From Archegozetes longisetosus (Eukaryota > Arthropoda > Arachnida > Sarcoptiformes > Trhypochthoniidae), in assembly GCA_018873245.2 (NCBI GenBank), contig JAEMBT020000002.1, positions 6,236,001 through 6,300,000 on the forward strand: a stretch of DNA of 64,000 nt. The letters run 5' to 3'. The notes beneath the pieces are model-generated. The model did not search any database and was not told where the DNA came from. It worked only from the letters and a program-made list of their open reading frames with translations. This document shows, piece by piece, positions 10,730 through 22,209 of this stretch (its first letter is position 1; each line of letters starts with the position of its first letter). The position numbers were made by a program, and so were the translations under genes.

Positions 10730-12758
10730 ATGATGACTGACTATTACGATAATCTGACAGATATGTCGGGCAATAATGCGTTGGGAAAAAATGACGACGA
10801 GGAGAGGTATGGCGAATACCCTAACACATCAACTCATCAATTCTAATATAGTTTAAGTAACTATATTTCATATAACAGCATTACTTTAGTATTTCACTAC
10901 TTATATTCAATTTATATTTAATGCTGTTATCATTGATTTATATTATATTAGACTATATTTGAATTGCCAATCAATATCTGTATTGCCTTTTGAATATATA
11001 TTTTATATTCATTTTTGCTAATGTTCGCTACGCACTACAATTTGATTAGTTATTATTAAATTTAGATATCTAGTTATTTATTGTACAGTATACCTAAGTT
11101 TCAATCCAGAAATGGATGCAGACACGCGAAAAACATTTCGCTTATGGATAGTACTATTGTCAAAACAAAAACAAATTAGTAGTAAATACAAATTGAAGCC
11201 GAGATTAACTAGTCTTGAGATTATGTCTAATTTCGACACTATCATTCAATGTTTTAGCAAAATGTTTTCCAGGCTTTGTGTACCAACTTATGGGATAATA
11301 TCTGCTATTAAGCGGGATTAGACACAATACACAGTAAATGACTCAGACTATCCAGACACTTGACTCCAAATTATCACAATTAATGGTCGCGCCTTAATAG
11401 AGCAATTCGAGTGAATTCAGACACTTTCGGCCTTATATTGCTGTCACAGCGGACATACTATCACTATAACATCAGTTGGTATGAATTTACCAAATGGTAG
11501 GACTAATCAGTTGATAGTTTGTCCACAGCTTGCTTTATATTATTAATTATATTATTACTATTCATTAAATTATTTATATTATTAATCAGTCAATTAATCT
11601 TATTGTTTATTTTCTTTTATTTTTACTTTTATTTCTTACTAATCTTATCGGTATATGTTAACTGTTTTTCGTTTTCGTTTTATTCATCAATTAATTTGAT
11701 TTTCAGAAAACTCTTTCTGGGAGGTCTCAGTTGGGACACAGAAGAACGTAAGCTTCATTGTCCAATTCCTTTTTATACTACTTTATATTAATCTAAATTT
11801 GAATCTTGCAGAAGACATAGTCAATCATTTTGGCAAATTTGGTCAGATCGCAAATGTTATCATCAAATACGATAATGTTACTGGAAAGCCACGCGGTTTT
11901 GGATTCATCACTTTCTCAAATACTGCTTCTATTGATGCGGTATTGACTTTGTTACGATCAAATTTAGAGTCTTTCTCTTTAATTCTCCTTTACTTGTGTT
12001 GTTTCCGAACCCTTTTCATAATTACTCGTAAAATAAACTGTTATCTTTATAATTATTGGATCAATCTAATTGTTTAGCGATTTGTTTTTCCGCTCAAATT
12101 TGATGCATTGTAGTAAAGTTGATTGAAAGTAATGTAAAATTGATATAAACAGGTCTTACAAGGAGGACCACACATGATTCGAAACAGAGCTGTTGATCCG
12201 AAGAAGCCTCGAGCCAGACCCGCATTTAAGAAAATTTTTGTGGGTGGGATAGATGCAGAAATGCCGAAAGAAGAAATAAAGAACTATTTCGAAAGATTCG
12301 GAGTTGTATGTAGTGGACGAGTCTAATAGGTGCCAAATCTCTAAATATTTAATTTTTCTGATTAGGTCGAAGGTATTGAGTGTCCTTTTGACCGTCAAAG
12401 AGGACGAAGACGTGAGTTTTGTTTTATTATTTTTGATACTGAAGAGGCCGCAGAGGCAGCAGTTGCAGAGCCAAAACAACTAATTGGTAACAAGGAGTGT
12501 GACATCAAAAAAGCACAGCCACCTCGATTTCAACAGGCAAGCGCAAGCGCAAGTGCTGCAAGTTCAAGTGCAAGTGGAGGTCGCACTGGACAACAAGGCT
12601 ATTCTGGATATCCTCGCAATGGTGCTTGGTCTACAAGTGGTTATAATCAGAGGCAAAATGGTTCGTGGAGTAAAGGCTCGTTCGGCAACGATGGCGGCTC
12701 TTATGGAGCTTATCCGTTCAAAACATACACCAACTCCAATTATTACCCTAACTATTAA
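10730..12758 (+). CDS. hnRNP A/B (squid-like) RNA-binding protein, copy 1
   Basis: Five exons: 10730-10806, 11707-11747, 11812-11939, 12153-12305 and 12366-12758, all with GT-AG junctions and matching phases, encoding 263 residues. RRM1 shows RNP2 KLFLGGLSWDT and RNP1 KPRGFGFITF; RRM2 shows KIFVGGIDAE and RREFCFIIF. The tail is short and rich in Gly, Ser, Tyr and Asn. The pair of RRMs and the VDPKK linker match Drosophila squid/hrp40 and vertebrate hnRNP A/B-D, nuclear and shuttling proteins acting in mRNA splicing, export and localisation. The N-terminus before RRM1 is a short acidic leader (26 residues). A second copy follows in tandem about 2.4 kb downstream. The intron of about 900 bp after exon 1 is the longest. 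Confidence 0.92.
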
Positions 12759-14819
12759 ATCTAGCTTTAATTCTAATCAGTGTCACCTTTCTATGTAGTA
12801 ATCATTTCAAGTTATATTATTCTACTATTAATTTCCCTTTTTTTTTGAATTTCAAAGTGGATGAAGAATCGAAACAGTTCCGTTTAAATATATATCACTC
12901 TCTCTTACACTTTGCATATATTGCCTCATTTCGATCATATTTCATTGAAAATAGTCTAAGGTCTAACTATAAGAGACAAAAGCACACGAATCTAACCACG
13001 TTTTAGTGTTGAAGACTTCATTTATTAAACTTATTTAGTGTTAAGATTCGAGACTATCGTTAAGGTAGTGTTTTTGATGAAATAGCTATGTAGAGTTGTT
13101 CAGATTTTTTAAAAATGAGCTAAGCATTAATATGAAAATATAAATTTAAAATTAATTCCCATATTTCATATTCGATTTAATTATAATGATTTTTGTGTCA
13201 ATTTTTTAAATTAAGATTTAATATCTCTGAAAAAATTATTGTATTAAACAATGATAAATCGATCTCTTTATTTACGGTAAAATAAATATAACATAACGAT
13301 GATAAAAGATGAAAGAGTGTTTGTAATTATTTCATTTGTTTGTAATAGTAATTTCAAGTAGTTTTAAACTTTGAGTGCAATCTATTCTTCAATATTCTCC
13401 AGCAAGTTTTCTAATAAAAAATTATTCAAGTATTTTATTCATTTGCATTCCATGCAAGTTTGGATATTCAATATTTTTATGTATCGATGCAAGCTTAGTT
13501 TCAAGTGAAATAAAAGGCTTCCAGTCAATTCAATGAAAATCAAAATGTTCCGCTGATCCCTCAGCTACATCATAACCCTTAGGGTTGCAACAGTTTTTTA
13601 TTCTTTGTCCGTTGCTAATATGCCTGTTACTGGACTTTCCTCCTCTCGTGAAAAGTGAAGTTCTCTTAGTTTGCGCTCAATGACAAATAGTCTGATAGGG
13701 CATAGTAATAATTTGAAGCATTTCCTTTTCAAAAATAGTGTTATTCAGAGGTTTTAAAGTTAACTTAGAGTTACTTTTAGCTAGCTTTCTTTCACTTGAA
13801 ATCGATATTATAATTATTTTTATTTAGGAAAGTTTTCCGACCTTAAAGTCTATACTTAGCTTTCGATTATTTTTGCTTAACATTTTTCACTTTGGTTGTT
13901 CACAGAAAAAGTGCGTCTGTTATTTCAATAAGAGTTCCTTTTCTATCATTAATAACTACCAAAAGTTCATTTGATGTTTGTCTGTTTGAAAATTCGTTAC
14001 ATTTATTGACTTATTTGTCATTGACAGCGACTATGCTTTGCTATCATATAGAATTTCAGATCATGTTAAACCCTGAGTAAATCATTGATTAGATTTAGTT
14101 TTAAAAGTCTTCGAATATGAACATCTCTAAGTTGAATCAAACAATAAAAATTGATTTATTTATAGAATCTCCATAGAAATGTTTGTGCTGACGACCCTCC
14201 TTATCACTAATTATTCAATCGGTAAAATCTGGTTAAGTTTTTTTGTGTAGTAATTTACTTTTGATACTGAGTCAAAATGAGCCTCAATTTCTAGTCTTAC
14301 GTCCAGGTTTGAGGTTTGGAGGGCTAAAAGTCTAAAACAAGATGCTTCGAGCATATGTCAATTTGTATCAACCTTTCATTGATATTTAACAATGAGCAAT
14401 CGATTGATAAATCAAACAAGTACAGTTTCAAAATTTTTTGTAGGGTTTTTTCAGCACAACTCACATATATGTTTTGAAATCTCTGGGGGCTATAGCCCTC
14501 GCTGGCTACGACTGTGCTTAAATGATTCAATTAGTTATAGGCTTAAAAATATATTTAGAGTTAGTCTAAAAGTTGTACATTTACACAAAAATGGCATTCA
14601 TTTTGTCGATGTTTATTGAATTTTTTGTCATTTTTTCTACTCTGGAAATTCTTATTACTATTCCACAAATGGTTGTTGTAAAAAAACAGTTTTCTAACCA
14701 TAAAATACCTTGTGTCTCACTTAAAATTAGGGGTATTTTCATATTAAAACTCTAATAAAGGCTGAAACTATTCGACATTTGCTATGCATTCATCAATAGG
14801 ATTGCGTTGTTTGTGTAGA
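12759..14819. other. Intergenic between the two hnRNP genes
   Basis: The first part will be the 3' UTR of copy 1. The rest is AT-rich and shows no conserved coding frame. Small open frames at 13892-14080 and 14324-14755 lack any recognisable similarity. Confidence 0.4.
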
Positions 14820-15045
14820 TTTTACAGCTTGTTAATTAGGTATTTATCTGTAAATTAATGGATGTGTTATATGAAAGTTAGTATGTTTGCAACGTTGTAA
14901 CAGTTTGTTAATTAGGTCTTTTCCCGGCAAATTATCAGACGTATTGTACGAAAGTTAGTGCATTTGCAAACATTTTACAGTTAATTAGGTACAATGTATT
15001 GTGTTGGTAAATTATTGGACGTATTATATGAATGTAGTGTGCTTG
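14820..15045. repeat. Three-copy imperfect tandem repeat, about 75 bp unit
   Basis: Three successive units share the order ACAG..GTTAATTAGGT, a TAAATTA core, GGA(T/C)GT(G/A)TT(A/G)TATGAA and GTTAGT or TGTAGTGTG. They start near 14820, 14898 and 14973. The unit is diverged between copies, so this is an old minisatellite. It ends about 100 bp before the start codon of hnRNP copy 2. Confidence 0.7.
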
Positions 15046-15143
15046 AGTAAGAATTCGCCATTATAAGCCATTGTCACTCAACCCTTAACTCTTTATATTT
15101 AATCAATCTAAGGTTTAAATAATTAATTTATTTCTTATTAATT

Positions 15144-18100
15144 ATGACCGATTTTGCGGACGACTCTTCTATTAGTATGTCTGCAAATTTTGCTGATGAA
15201 CAAAATGAGTCACAAACTAATGGGAAAAATGGTAATATTTTAATTTTTCAATTCACAAACCAAACCGTAAATTGCTTTTAATTCATTTCAAATGATTTTA
15301 AGTAATTTTAAATTTGGATTTATATTAATAATGAATTGTTTCTTTCAGTAAGTAATTCGGATTATCGCGAAAATGATATTAACGACAGTAACAGTAAGAC
15401 TGATGATGAATATGACAAAAGTGATGAAAATAAGGATAAATCAGTCGTTTTAACAAAAGCTAATGACGACGAAGACAGGTATCGATCATTTCATTATATT
15501 CTATACTTAACTAGAATTATAGTTATAATTATATATTTATCGAGCATTTATGCAACTATTTATCAATTTGTACGATCATTAACTAATTGCTTTCAATTTC
15601 AATTATCTATATTTGAATTAAAAGTTGAAGAAATACCGAATCGTAGCATAAAGTATTGATATTTTGTTTGTTAAACTTTGACTTGGATTTTCTGAATCAA
15701 ATATGTTTTGGTAATTCTTCAGCAAGCTGATTATGTTTAATTTGAAATAAGTAGCTGTAAATGAATAAATTTGAAGCAACTTAATGTGAACAGGCGTCGT
15801 TTGTAGCAAAGTTTAATACTTGATAGCTCATTTCATTCACTTGTTTATTGATTAATGAATAATAATTTGAAAAATGCATTATTAATTAAAGGCGCAAATT
15901 AGCGCTTTTGCTAACATCAATCTTTTGCAGATCTCTCGCAACTGGTGTTAACTCATTTACATAGCGTTTAGTGAACTTATTTTAGATTTCACTTTATTGC
16001 AAACTTGTATTTCGTTCCATATCATTGTATAATATAATGGCCTCAATTAATTATCTTTCAATATTTAATATAACTAATGGTCGAATTTTAGTGAATTTTC
16101 TTATTATGTGAATATTTAGTTACATAAATTTGTTAGTTATTTAATAATTAATATAAAGCATCATTTTTAAGATACAATAAATTTGTATAAGTTTTGATAA
16201 CTAGATCGAAATAAGATTTCTATTGTATATAACCTCTCGTATATACAAACTCTTTCATAAGTAGTCATTGACATGTTGATTATAAGTTTTGTAATTAGTG
16301 TTAGTCTAAGCTCTCTCTCAACAAATACATCCAAAAGACTGACGGTTTGATGAGTTGATGAGGAATCGAGTCGTGTTCGACGCTATAAGTTCGTCTTCAT
16401 GTACATATTTTGTTATATTTATATATGAAATAGGATTTTGTCTGTTTTGTCTTCCCTTTATATGCCATCTTTAACAGGATCTGAACCTGATTTGCTCTTT
16501 ACAGCTCCATTAAAAGGTCGACTGCATAATGAAAGCTGAATCTCAGTCCAGATGGAAGTTGACTGAAGTTCATGTGAACGCTCAAAAAATGGTACAGAAT
16601 CCATAACATAACAAATATTGTACATTAGCTAAAGTTCCGAATATTGTATTTAAGAGATACTGATTGCGTTCGATAGAGTGACGCAACTATTGTCGAGATC
16701 TAATCGATGATATCAGTCTTAAATGATGCTTATATATAATTATGTAACTTAATAATTATCATAATAATCTTTATCGTATTTTCTTTTTCCCTTTAAAGGT
16801 TTTAATTATTGTTATAAATGATCATTTGAACTGTTTAGCGCTTCACATAAATGAGACGATCGTTATAAGGCTTTTATGATTAAATAAACTTTCTTGAAAT
16901 TAAGCTATAATTATAGTATTTATAGGAATATTTCTATTAATATTATTTTTGAATTTATTTTCTAACTTTGTTTTATCATTTGTTAACAGAAAGCTGTTTA
17001 TCGGTGGTCTGAGTTGGGATACTGAAGAAAGTAAGAGTCACTCTACTAATTTCTAAGTCCGGTTAACTTATAATTGTTCTAATCTTTTGTTTTTTTTAAT
17101 AATCAGAGGACCTCCGTGAATACTTCGGCAAATTTGGTCAAGTGGTCGATGTTAGCATTAAATACGATGCCGTTTCTGGTAATCCCAGAGGTTTTGGCTT
17201 CATTACATTTGCCGCTGAAGAGCCCATTGAAGATGTATTTATATGAATATATCTGACATTTGATTATTGACTCGAAATATTTTCTATTGATTTAGATTTT
17301 GAAAACAGGTCCACATGTAATTCATAACAAGACTGTTGACCCAAAAAGAGCTAAATCTCGGCCGATATGTAAAAAGATATTTGTCGGTGGCGTCGACGCC
17401 AGTATGAGTGAGGATGATATCAAAAAATATTTTTCAAAATTTGGAACCGTAAGAGAGTCTAATTCAGGTTTGTTTGATAGAGTTAATTAAAAATTGCAAT
17501 TCAAATAATAGGTCGAAGGAATTGAATTGCCGTTCGATCGTCAGCGCAATCGAAGGCGAGAATTTTGCTTCATCATATTCGATACAGAAGAAGCGGCTGA
17601 AGCAGCGGTCAAAGAGGCAAAGCAAACGATTGGTAATAAGGAATGTGACATAAAGAAAGCACAGCCTCAACCAGTGGCACAACAACAGAAACGAATGCAA
17701 CAACAAAACCATGGCTATGAAGGTTACGAAGGCATGTCTGGTTCTGGTGGTAATCGAAGAGGGGCTAGTGGAGGAGGAGGTCGAAGAAATCAATCGGATC
17801 AATATCAAAATCAGAGCCAGTGGGGGGGATACAATGGGGCAGCAACCGCACAAAACTATTACCAAAACTACTATGGAAATCAATATCCGAACGCTTACGG
17901 ATACCCAAATCAAGGCTACGATTATTATAGTCAATATGGATATAGTTATGGTGATTACTGGAATTATTACGGCTATGGAGACGGAACTGCTGTTGCCGGA
18001 GACTATACCCAGACTGCGATGAGTGACAGTTCAGCTGCCGCTTATGGTACTTCAGCTCAAACTTCATCACAATCTTCTACGCATTCACATCACAGCACAG

Positions 18101-18192
18101 GCTCTGGAAGTACTACTGCCGGAAAGATATTAAGAAAGTCTGGCTCCTCTTCATCCAATTATCACCCCTATCGCAGTTCGACTGGACATTAA
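15144..18192 (+). CDS. hnRNP A/B (squid-like) RNA-binding protein, copy 2, long prion-like tail
   Basis: Six exons: 15144-15231, 15349-15478, 16990-17030, 17107-17234, 17296-17448 and 17512-18192, encoding 406 residues. RRM1 has KLFIGGLSWDT and NPRGFGFITF; RRM2 has KIFVGGVDAS and RREFCFIIF. Exons 3, 4 and 5 have exactly the lengths (41, 128, 153 bp) and phases of their counterparts in copy 1, which proves tandem gene duplication. It differs by an extra acidic exon 2 (rich in Asp, Ser, Asn) and by a long C-terminal low-complexity domain of Gly, Tyr, Gln, Asn and Ser (from about residue 235), the composition that drives phase separation in FUS/hnRNP proteins. The intron before RRM1 is about 1.5 kb. 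Confidence 0.93.
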
Positions 18193-18565
18193 GTACTAAC
18201 ACCTCATGTGTCGCCACTCCTGGGAGTACTTCAAACTAAAAGCGCCCAAATATTAAAGAATACGTCTTCACTTAAAATAACGCCTTTGCTGTATTGTCTC
18301 AAATTTAGTCTGAGTTATATTTTGAACAATTTGTAAAATTAGTTAATTTCTCATCGTTTTTATACCCTTTTCTTTTATCTTAAGTGAGACTATTGTTTGT
18401 GAGTGATGTCAAAGAAAAAGAAAACTTTATTATTGAAACAATTAAATCATAACTTTTAAGGTTATATACAGTAATTACATATAAAACAATATCAAAATCA
18501 TTCAAATAAATGTTGAAACAGCCAATTAATTTACTTATTTATTAACTCAATTATTACTGAAGTGG
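18193..18565. other. Convergent 3' intergenic region
   Basis: The 3' UTRs of hnRNP copy 2 (plus) and RNF181 (minus) must share these 373 bp. No other feature is seen. Confidence 0.5.
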
Positions 18566-19015
18566 TCATCCAAACATCGAATTATGCAGTTCATTAATGA
18601 GCGCCTCTTTTCTCAGTTTCTCCTTTTTGTTAGCCTCGTATTCTTCATCGTCAGTGGGAAACTCTTCTCGACAGAGAGGACACGAATTATGCATTTGAAG
18701 CCATGGAACAATACAATTCGAGTGATACTTATGAGAACATGTCAGTTGAACCGTTTGGTCGATCACAAACTCTTTGAGACAAATGCAACATTTCTCTGAT
18801 TTGGAGAATTGGTTCACTTTTGGTAAAGAACTGATGAATTGTTGAGAAGCCGGTGGTTTCCGGTCTTCAGCTGACATTTGATTGAAATGATTGAGCCATT
18901 CGTGACCTAAACCTAAATCAAGTAGTAGTCGCGCCATTTCCATGAACTGGTTCGCAGTTTCGCCATTTCTTAATGGCTCGCAATTGTGTTCGTCAAAATA
19001 TGAAGACATTCTCAA
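18566..19015 (-). CDS. RNF181: E3 ubiquitin ligase RNF181 homologue
   Basis: An intronless ORF of 149 residues; the third residue begins MSSYFDEHNCEP, which matches the N-terminus of RNF181 (MASYFDEHDCEP), so the true start is probably that Met at 19009 and the protein 147 residues. A RING-H2 domain spans about residues 73-116: CCICLKEF, CSHKYHSNC and WLQMHNSCPLCREEF supply the zinc ligands. The tail PTDDEEYEANKKEK followed by LHNSMFG also matches RNF181 (PTDDDTYEEHRRDK, LHGAMYT). RNF181 is a cytosolic RING ligase. The length matches the family. Confidence 0.94.
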   Translation of the reverse strand: MRMSSYFDEHNCEPLRNGETANQFMEMARLLLDLGLGHEWLNHFNQMSAEDRKPPASQQFISSLPKVNQFSKSEKCCICLKEFVIDQTVQLTCSHKYHSNCIVPWLQMHNSCPLCREEFPTDDEEYEANKKEKLRKEALINELHNSMFG

Positions 19016-19626
19016 TAACTTATAATTGATTAATTGTTTTACAGTACAATTGAACGATAGTTCGACAGAAATCTCTTACTATTTTTTTGCAATTCACTTC
19101 ATTTGATCATTTGATTATATAATAAATTACGTCTATTATTACTAAACTGCTTTTTGATGAAGCTTCACTTAAAATTAACAGAAATATACTTAAAATAGCC
19201 TTTCATTTCAAATATTGTTCAGTTCAGTGCTTCAGATCACTATTAACTGATTTAATTATTTACTTCAAACTAAACAATAAAATACTGAAATATTATCGCG
19301 TAAAAACCTATGCCATATTAGGTGCACTCGAATGGAAATGGGTTTTTGTTTTGGGAAAAGTTTTTGATGTCGTAAGTGATTTTATAATAATTATTTTGAT
19401 ATCTATTTGACTCCTTCTATGAAAAAAATTGTAAACCAAAAACACGTCGCATTCAATGCATCCAATGCTATACTAATGAAAACTAATAATAACATTAAAA
19501 CTGTTTTGTTATGAAATGAGGAAAAAGTTGTCAAAAAACTACGATTTAACTCAATTAATGAGTGCAAGTGTTAAAGATTTAGTCAAATATTAGAGAGAAG
19601 TTTGAGAACCAAAGTGAAAAATAAGA
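19016..19626. other. Divergent promoter region of RNF181 and PEX5
   Basis: About 610 bp between two divergently transcribed genes, therefore containing both promoters and 5' UTRs. No conserved motif is assigned. Confidence 0.45.
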
Positions 19627-21528
19627 ATGTCGTTGCGGAATATGATTGATTCGGAGTGCGGTTCAGTCAACCCAATGGTTGGCTTTTCGAGACACTACAC
19701 CAATGATAAAACATTTCAAGAACGAACTAATTTAAGTTCAATCAGAACTTCATCTGGTAATCAATTGTCAATTAATCAAACTGATGTTCAATCAGATGCG
19801 CAACAACTGGTCGATCAGTTCATTAGCGAATCGCGACAACAGACCAGTCATGGCCTTCAGGACCAACCCTTCAGAATGGACTCTCTCTTGAGAGAAGTTC
19901 AACAAATTGAAACTCCTATTAGTTCAAATTATTTTGATCCCTTGAGTGATTCGTTTTCTGATAAATCAAAACAATGGGCTCAACAGTTTTCTGCTGACGA
20001 AGAATTGAATAACAGTTTGTTAGGAAATGATTACAAGTTGGGCGTGGAGTCAAACTGGTCTCCGGCTAAGTGGGCCGACGAGTATTTGGCTGAAAGTGAA
20101 AGACAATTTCTTCCAAGTTCGTCCCAAACTCTCAATGATGCCAATCAGTGGACAAACGAGTTTGTCTCAAATGAGTCCCAATTGGCAGAAGAGGCCAACA
20201 AATTGGTTCAATCGATTGATCCGTCGCTTAATGAAACAGATTTCGTTAAGTTTGTCAAAAAGATTGGAAATTCTGAGATTACTATCACTGATGGAAATGT
20301 CCATAGTTTAGGCGATGGACAATTGACTGCTGACAACTGGTCTGAAGAGTTCGCTCAGACTTCAAATCCTTTATCGCAGAAATGGTCGACAGAATTTGGT
20401 GAACAGAGTAAGAATAAGGAAGAAGAATATGATGATGACACAGAGTTTTGGTCGAAATTGGCTAAAGAATGGAAAGAAATGGGTTTAGCTGACGAGTCAA
20501 ATGTTGAACATCCCTGGCTCTCAGATTATGACAAATTTGTCGAACCTTTTAAAGACGATTATAAGTTTAATGAAGAGAATCCTCTTCGCGACCACCCAGA
20601 CCCGTTCGAAGAGGGTATGAAAAAATTGAAAGAAGGAGACGTTCCATCAGCTGTACTACTATTCGAAGCGGCCGTTCAGAAGGACGACCAGAATGCGGTT
20701 GCGTGGCAATACTTGGGAACATCTCAGGCAGAGAACGAACACGACTCGGCAGCTATTGCGGCGCTGAAGAAATGTGTCGAACTTCAACCAGACAATTTGA
20801 CAGCTTTGATGGCTTTGGCAGTGAGTTATACGAACGAATCAATGCAGACACAGGCCTGCACTACTCTGAAAGAATGGATTAAACGTAACCCGAAATACCA
20901 AAACCTGATACATCCTGACGCAGATGCGTCTCAGCATAAAACAGATTCGTTCAAATTTGGGACACCATATACGGTGTCGAGTATAATAACTTCTGGTCAA
21001 CATCAAGAAGTGAAAGATCTGTTTATAGCGGCGGCACGTCAATCACCTAATGACTTGGACGCTGACGTGCAGTGTGGTTTAGGTGTTCTCTTCAACCTGT
21101 CGGGAGAATACGATAAGGCGGCCGATTGTTTCCAATCTGCACTTCAAGTTCGTCCAAATGATAGCTCTCTCTGGAATAGGTTAGGCGCCACTCTGGCCAA
21201 TGGCAGCCAATCAGAAGAAGCAATTAATGCGTATCGTGAAGCGTTGTCTTTAAGTCCGGGTTTTATTCGGTCGCGATTTAATTTAGGCATCAGTTGCATT
21301 AATTTAGGCGCTTATAGAGAAGCTGCCGAACACTTTTTGACTGTTTTGAATATTCAAGCCGCGGGTCGCGGACCAACCGGCAGTCGTCCACTAACGTCTG
21401 CTAATGTATGGTCAACACTGCGAATGGTCACGACACTAATGAATAGAACAGATCTTATAGCTGCTGTCGACAATAGGGATTTAGCCAAACTAAATAATGA
21501 ATTCAATATGACTGATCAAAACACGTGA
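19627..21528 (+). CDS. PEX5: Peroxisomal targeting signal 1 receptor PEX5
   Basis: An intronless 633-residue protein, the normal length. The N-terminus has the conserved cysteine (Cys11 in SECGSVNPM) that is mono-ubiquitinated for receptor recycling. The disordered N-terminal half carries repeated WxxxF/Y motifs (WAQQF, WADEY, WTNEF, WSEEF, WSTEF, WLSDY) that dock on PEX14 and PEX13. The C-terminal half is a TPR array starting at about residue 320 (HPDPFEEGMKKLKEGD), with clear repeats such as AVAWQYLGTSQAENEHDSA and SSLWNRLGATLANGSQSEEA, which binds the SKL-type PTS1 signal of matrix enzymes. It shuttles between cytosol and peroxisome membrane. The lack of introns in a gene of this length is notable. 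Confidence 0.96.
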   Translation: MSLRNMIDSECGSVNPMVGFSRHYTNDKTFQERTNLSSIRTSSGNQLSINQTDVQSDAQQLVDQFISESRQQTSHGLQDQPFRMDSLLREVQQIETPISSNYFDPLSDSFSDKSKQWAQQFSADEELNNSLLGNDYKLGVESNWSPAKWADEYLAESERQFLPSSSQTLNDANQWTNEFVSNESQLAEEANKLVQSIDPSLNETDFVKFVKKIGNSEITITDGNVHSLGDGQLTADNWSEEFAQTSNPLSQKWSTEFGEQSKNKEEEYDDDTEFWSKLAKEWKEMGLADESNVEHPWLSDYDKFVEPFKDDYKFNEENPLRDHPDPFEEGMKKLKEGDVPSAVLLFEAAVQKDDQNAVAWQYLGTSQAENEHDSAAIAALKKCVELQPDNLTALMALAVSYTNESMQTQACTTLKEWIKRNPKYQNLIHPDADASQHKTDSFKFGTPYTVSSIITSGQHQEVKDLFIAAARQSPNDLDADVQCGLGVLFNLSGEYDKAADCFQSALQVRPNDSSLWNRLGATLANGSQSEEAINAYREALSLSPGFIRSRFNLGISCINLGAYREAAEHFLTVLNIQAAGRGPTGSRPLTSANVWSTLRMVTTLMNRTDLIAAVDNRDLAKLNNEFNMTDQNT

Positions 21529-22209
21529 CTCGAACATATTGATAGCTTTAATCAATTATGCAATTATTCTCATTGGTATAGTTATAGTTATTCATTATGG
21601 TATTCGCATACTTGTCCATTCAATGATGTTCTTTGTGAATGTTATGGACACTTTTGATTGTTTTTATTCAAATAATATGTAACTCAATTTTATCTCATAG
21701 CTATATATTATTTGTCTTTGCCTCAAGTTATTCAAAATAGTTTTCTATTTTCAATTTAATGTTAAAATTGTTCCTCAATCTCAATAAAACTTTTTATAAG
21801 TTTTAAAAGTGATTCATTTTATTAAGTTTATTTAGTAGTTGACACTACAAATTGATTACTGTATGTACTGTTTGTAATGTACAGCACGTGCTCTAATCGT
21901 TGACTGGATAACGATTTGTGTTGTATCTATATGACAGTGTCACAATTGCCAGCTTATTATTAAACCTCATCACGTATTGTGGAACGCGATTAAACGAGAC
22001 ATGCATTTAATTCTTTATTCAGTAATCGTTTCCTTTTATTCCAAATTAAAACTTTGTTGTGTTTATCACTTGATTAAAAATAAATATATGCCATAGAAAC
22101 GATTTTTTTTTATTTTATTTGTTTGTCCAAAAGATAGTTTTAGGATGAAACTTAGTCTAATATTCACAATTTGTAGTATAACAGAAGGCTGAGATTCAAC
22201 TAAATCAAA
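21529..22209. other. Intergenic, nothing recognised
   Basis: The first part is the PEX5 3' UTR (AATAAA at about 21783). The rest should contain the promoter of the fucolectin-like gene. Confidence 0.4.

Noticed and set aside
12156..12479. 107-residue minus-strand ORF over hnRNP copy 1 exons
   Set aside because: Antisense shadow of RRM2-coding exons; no domain of its own.
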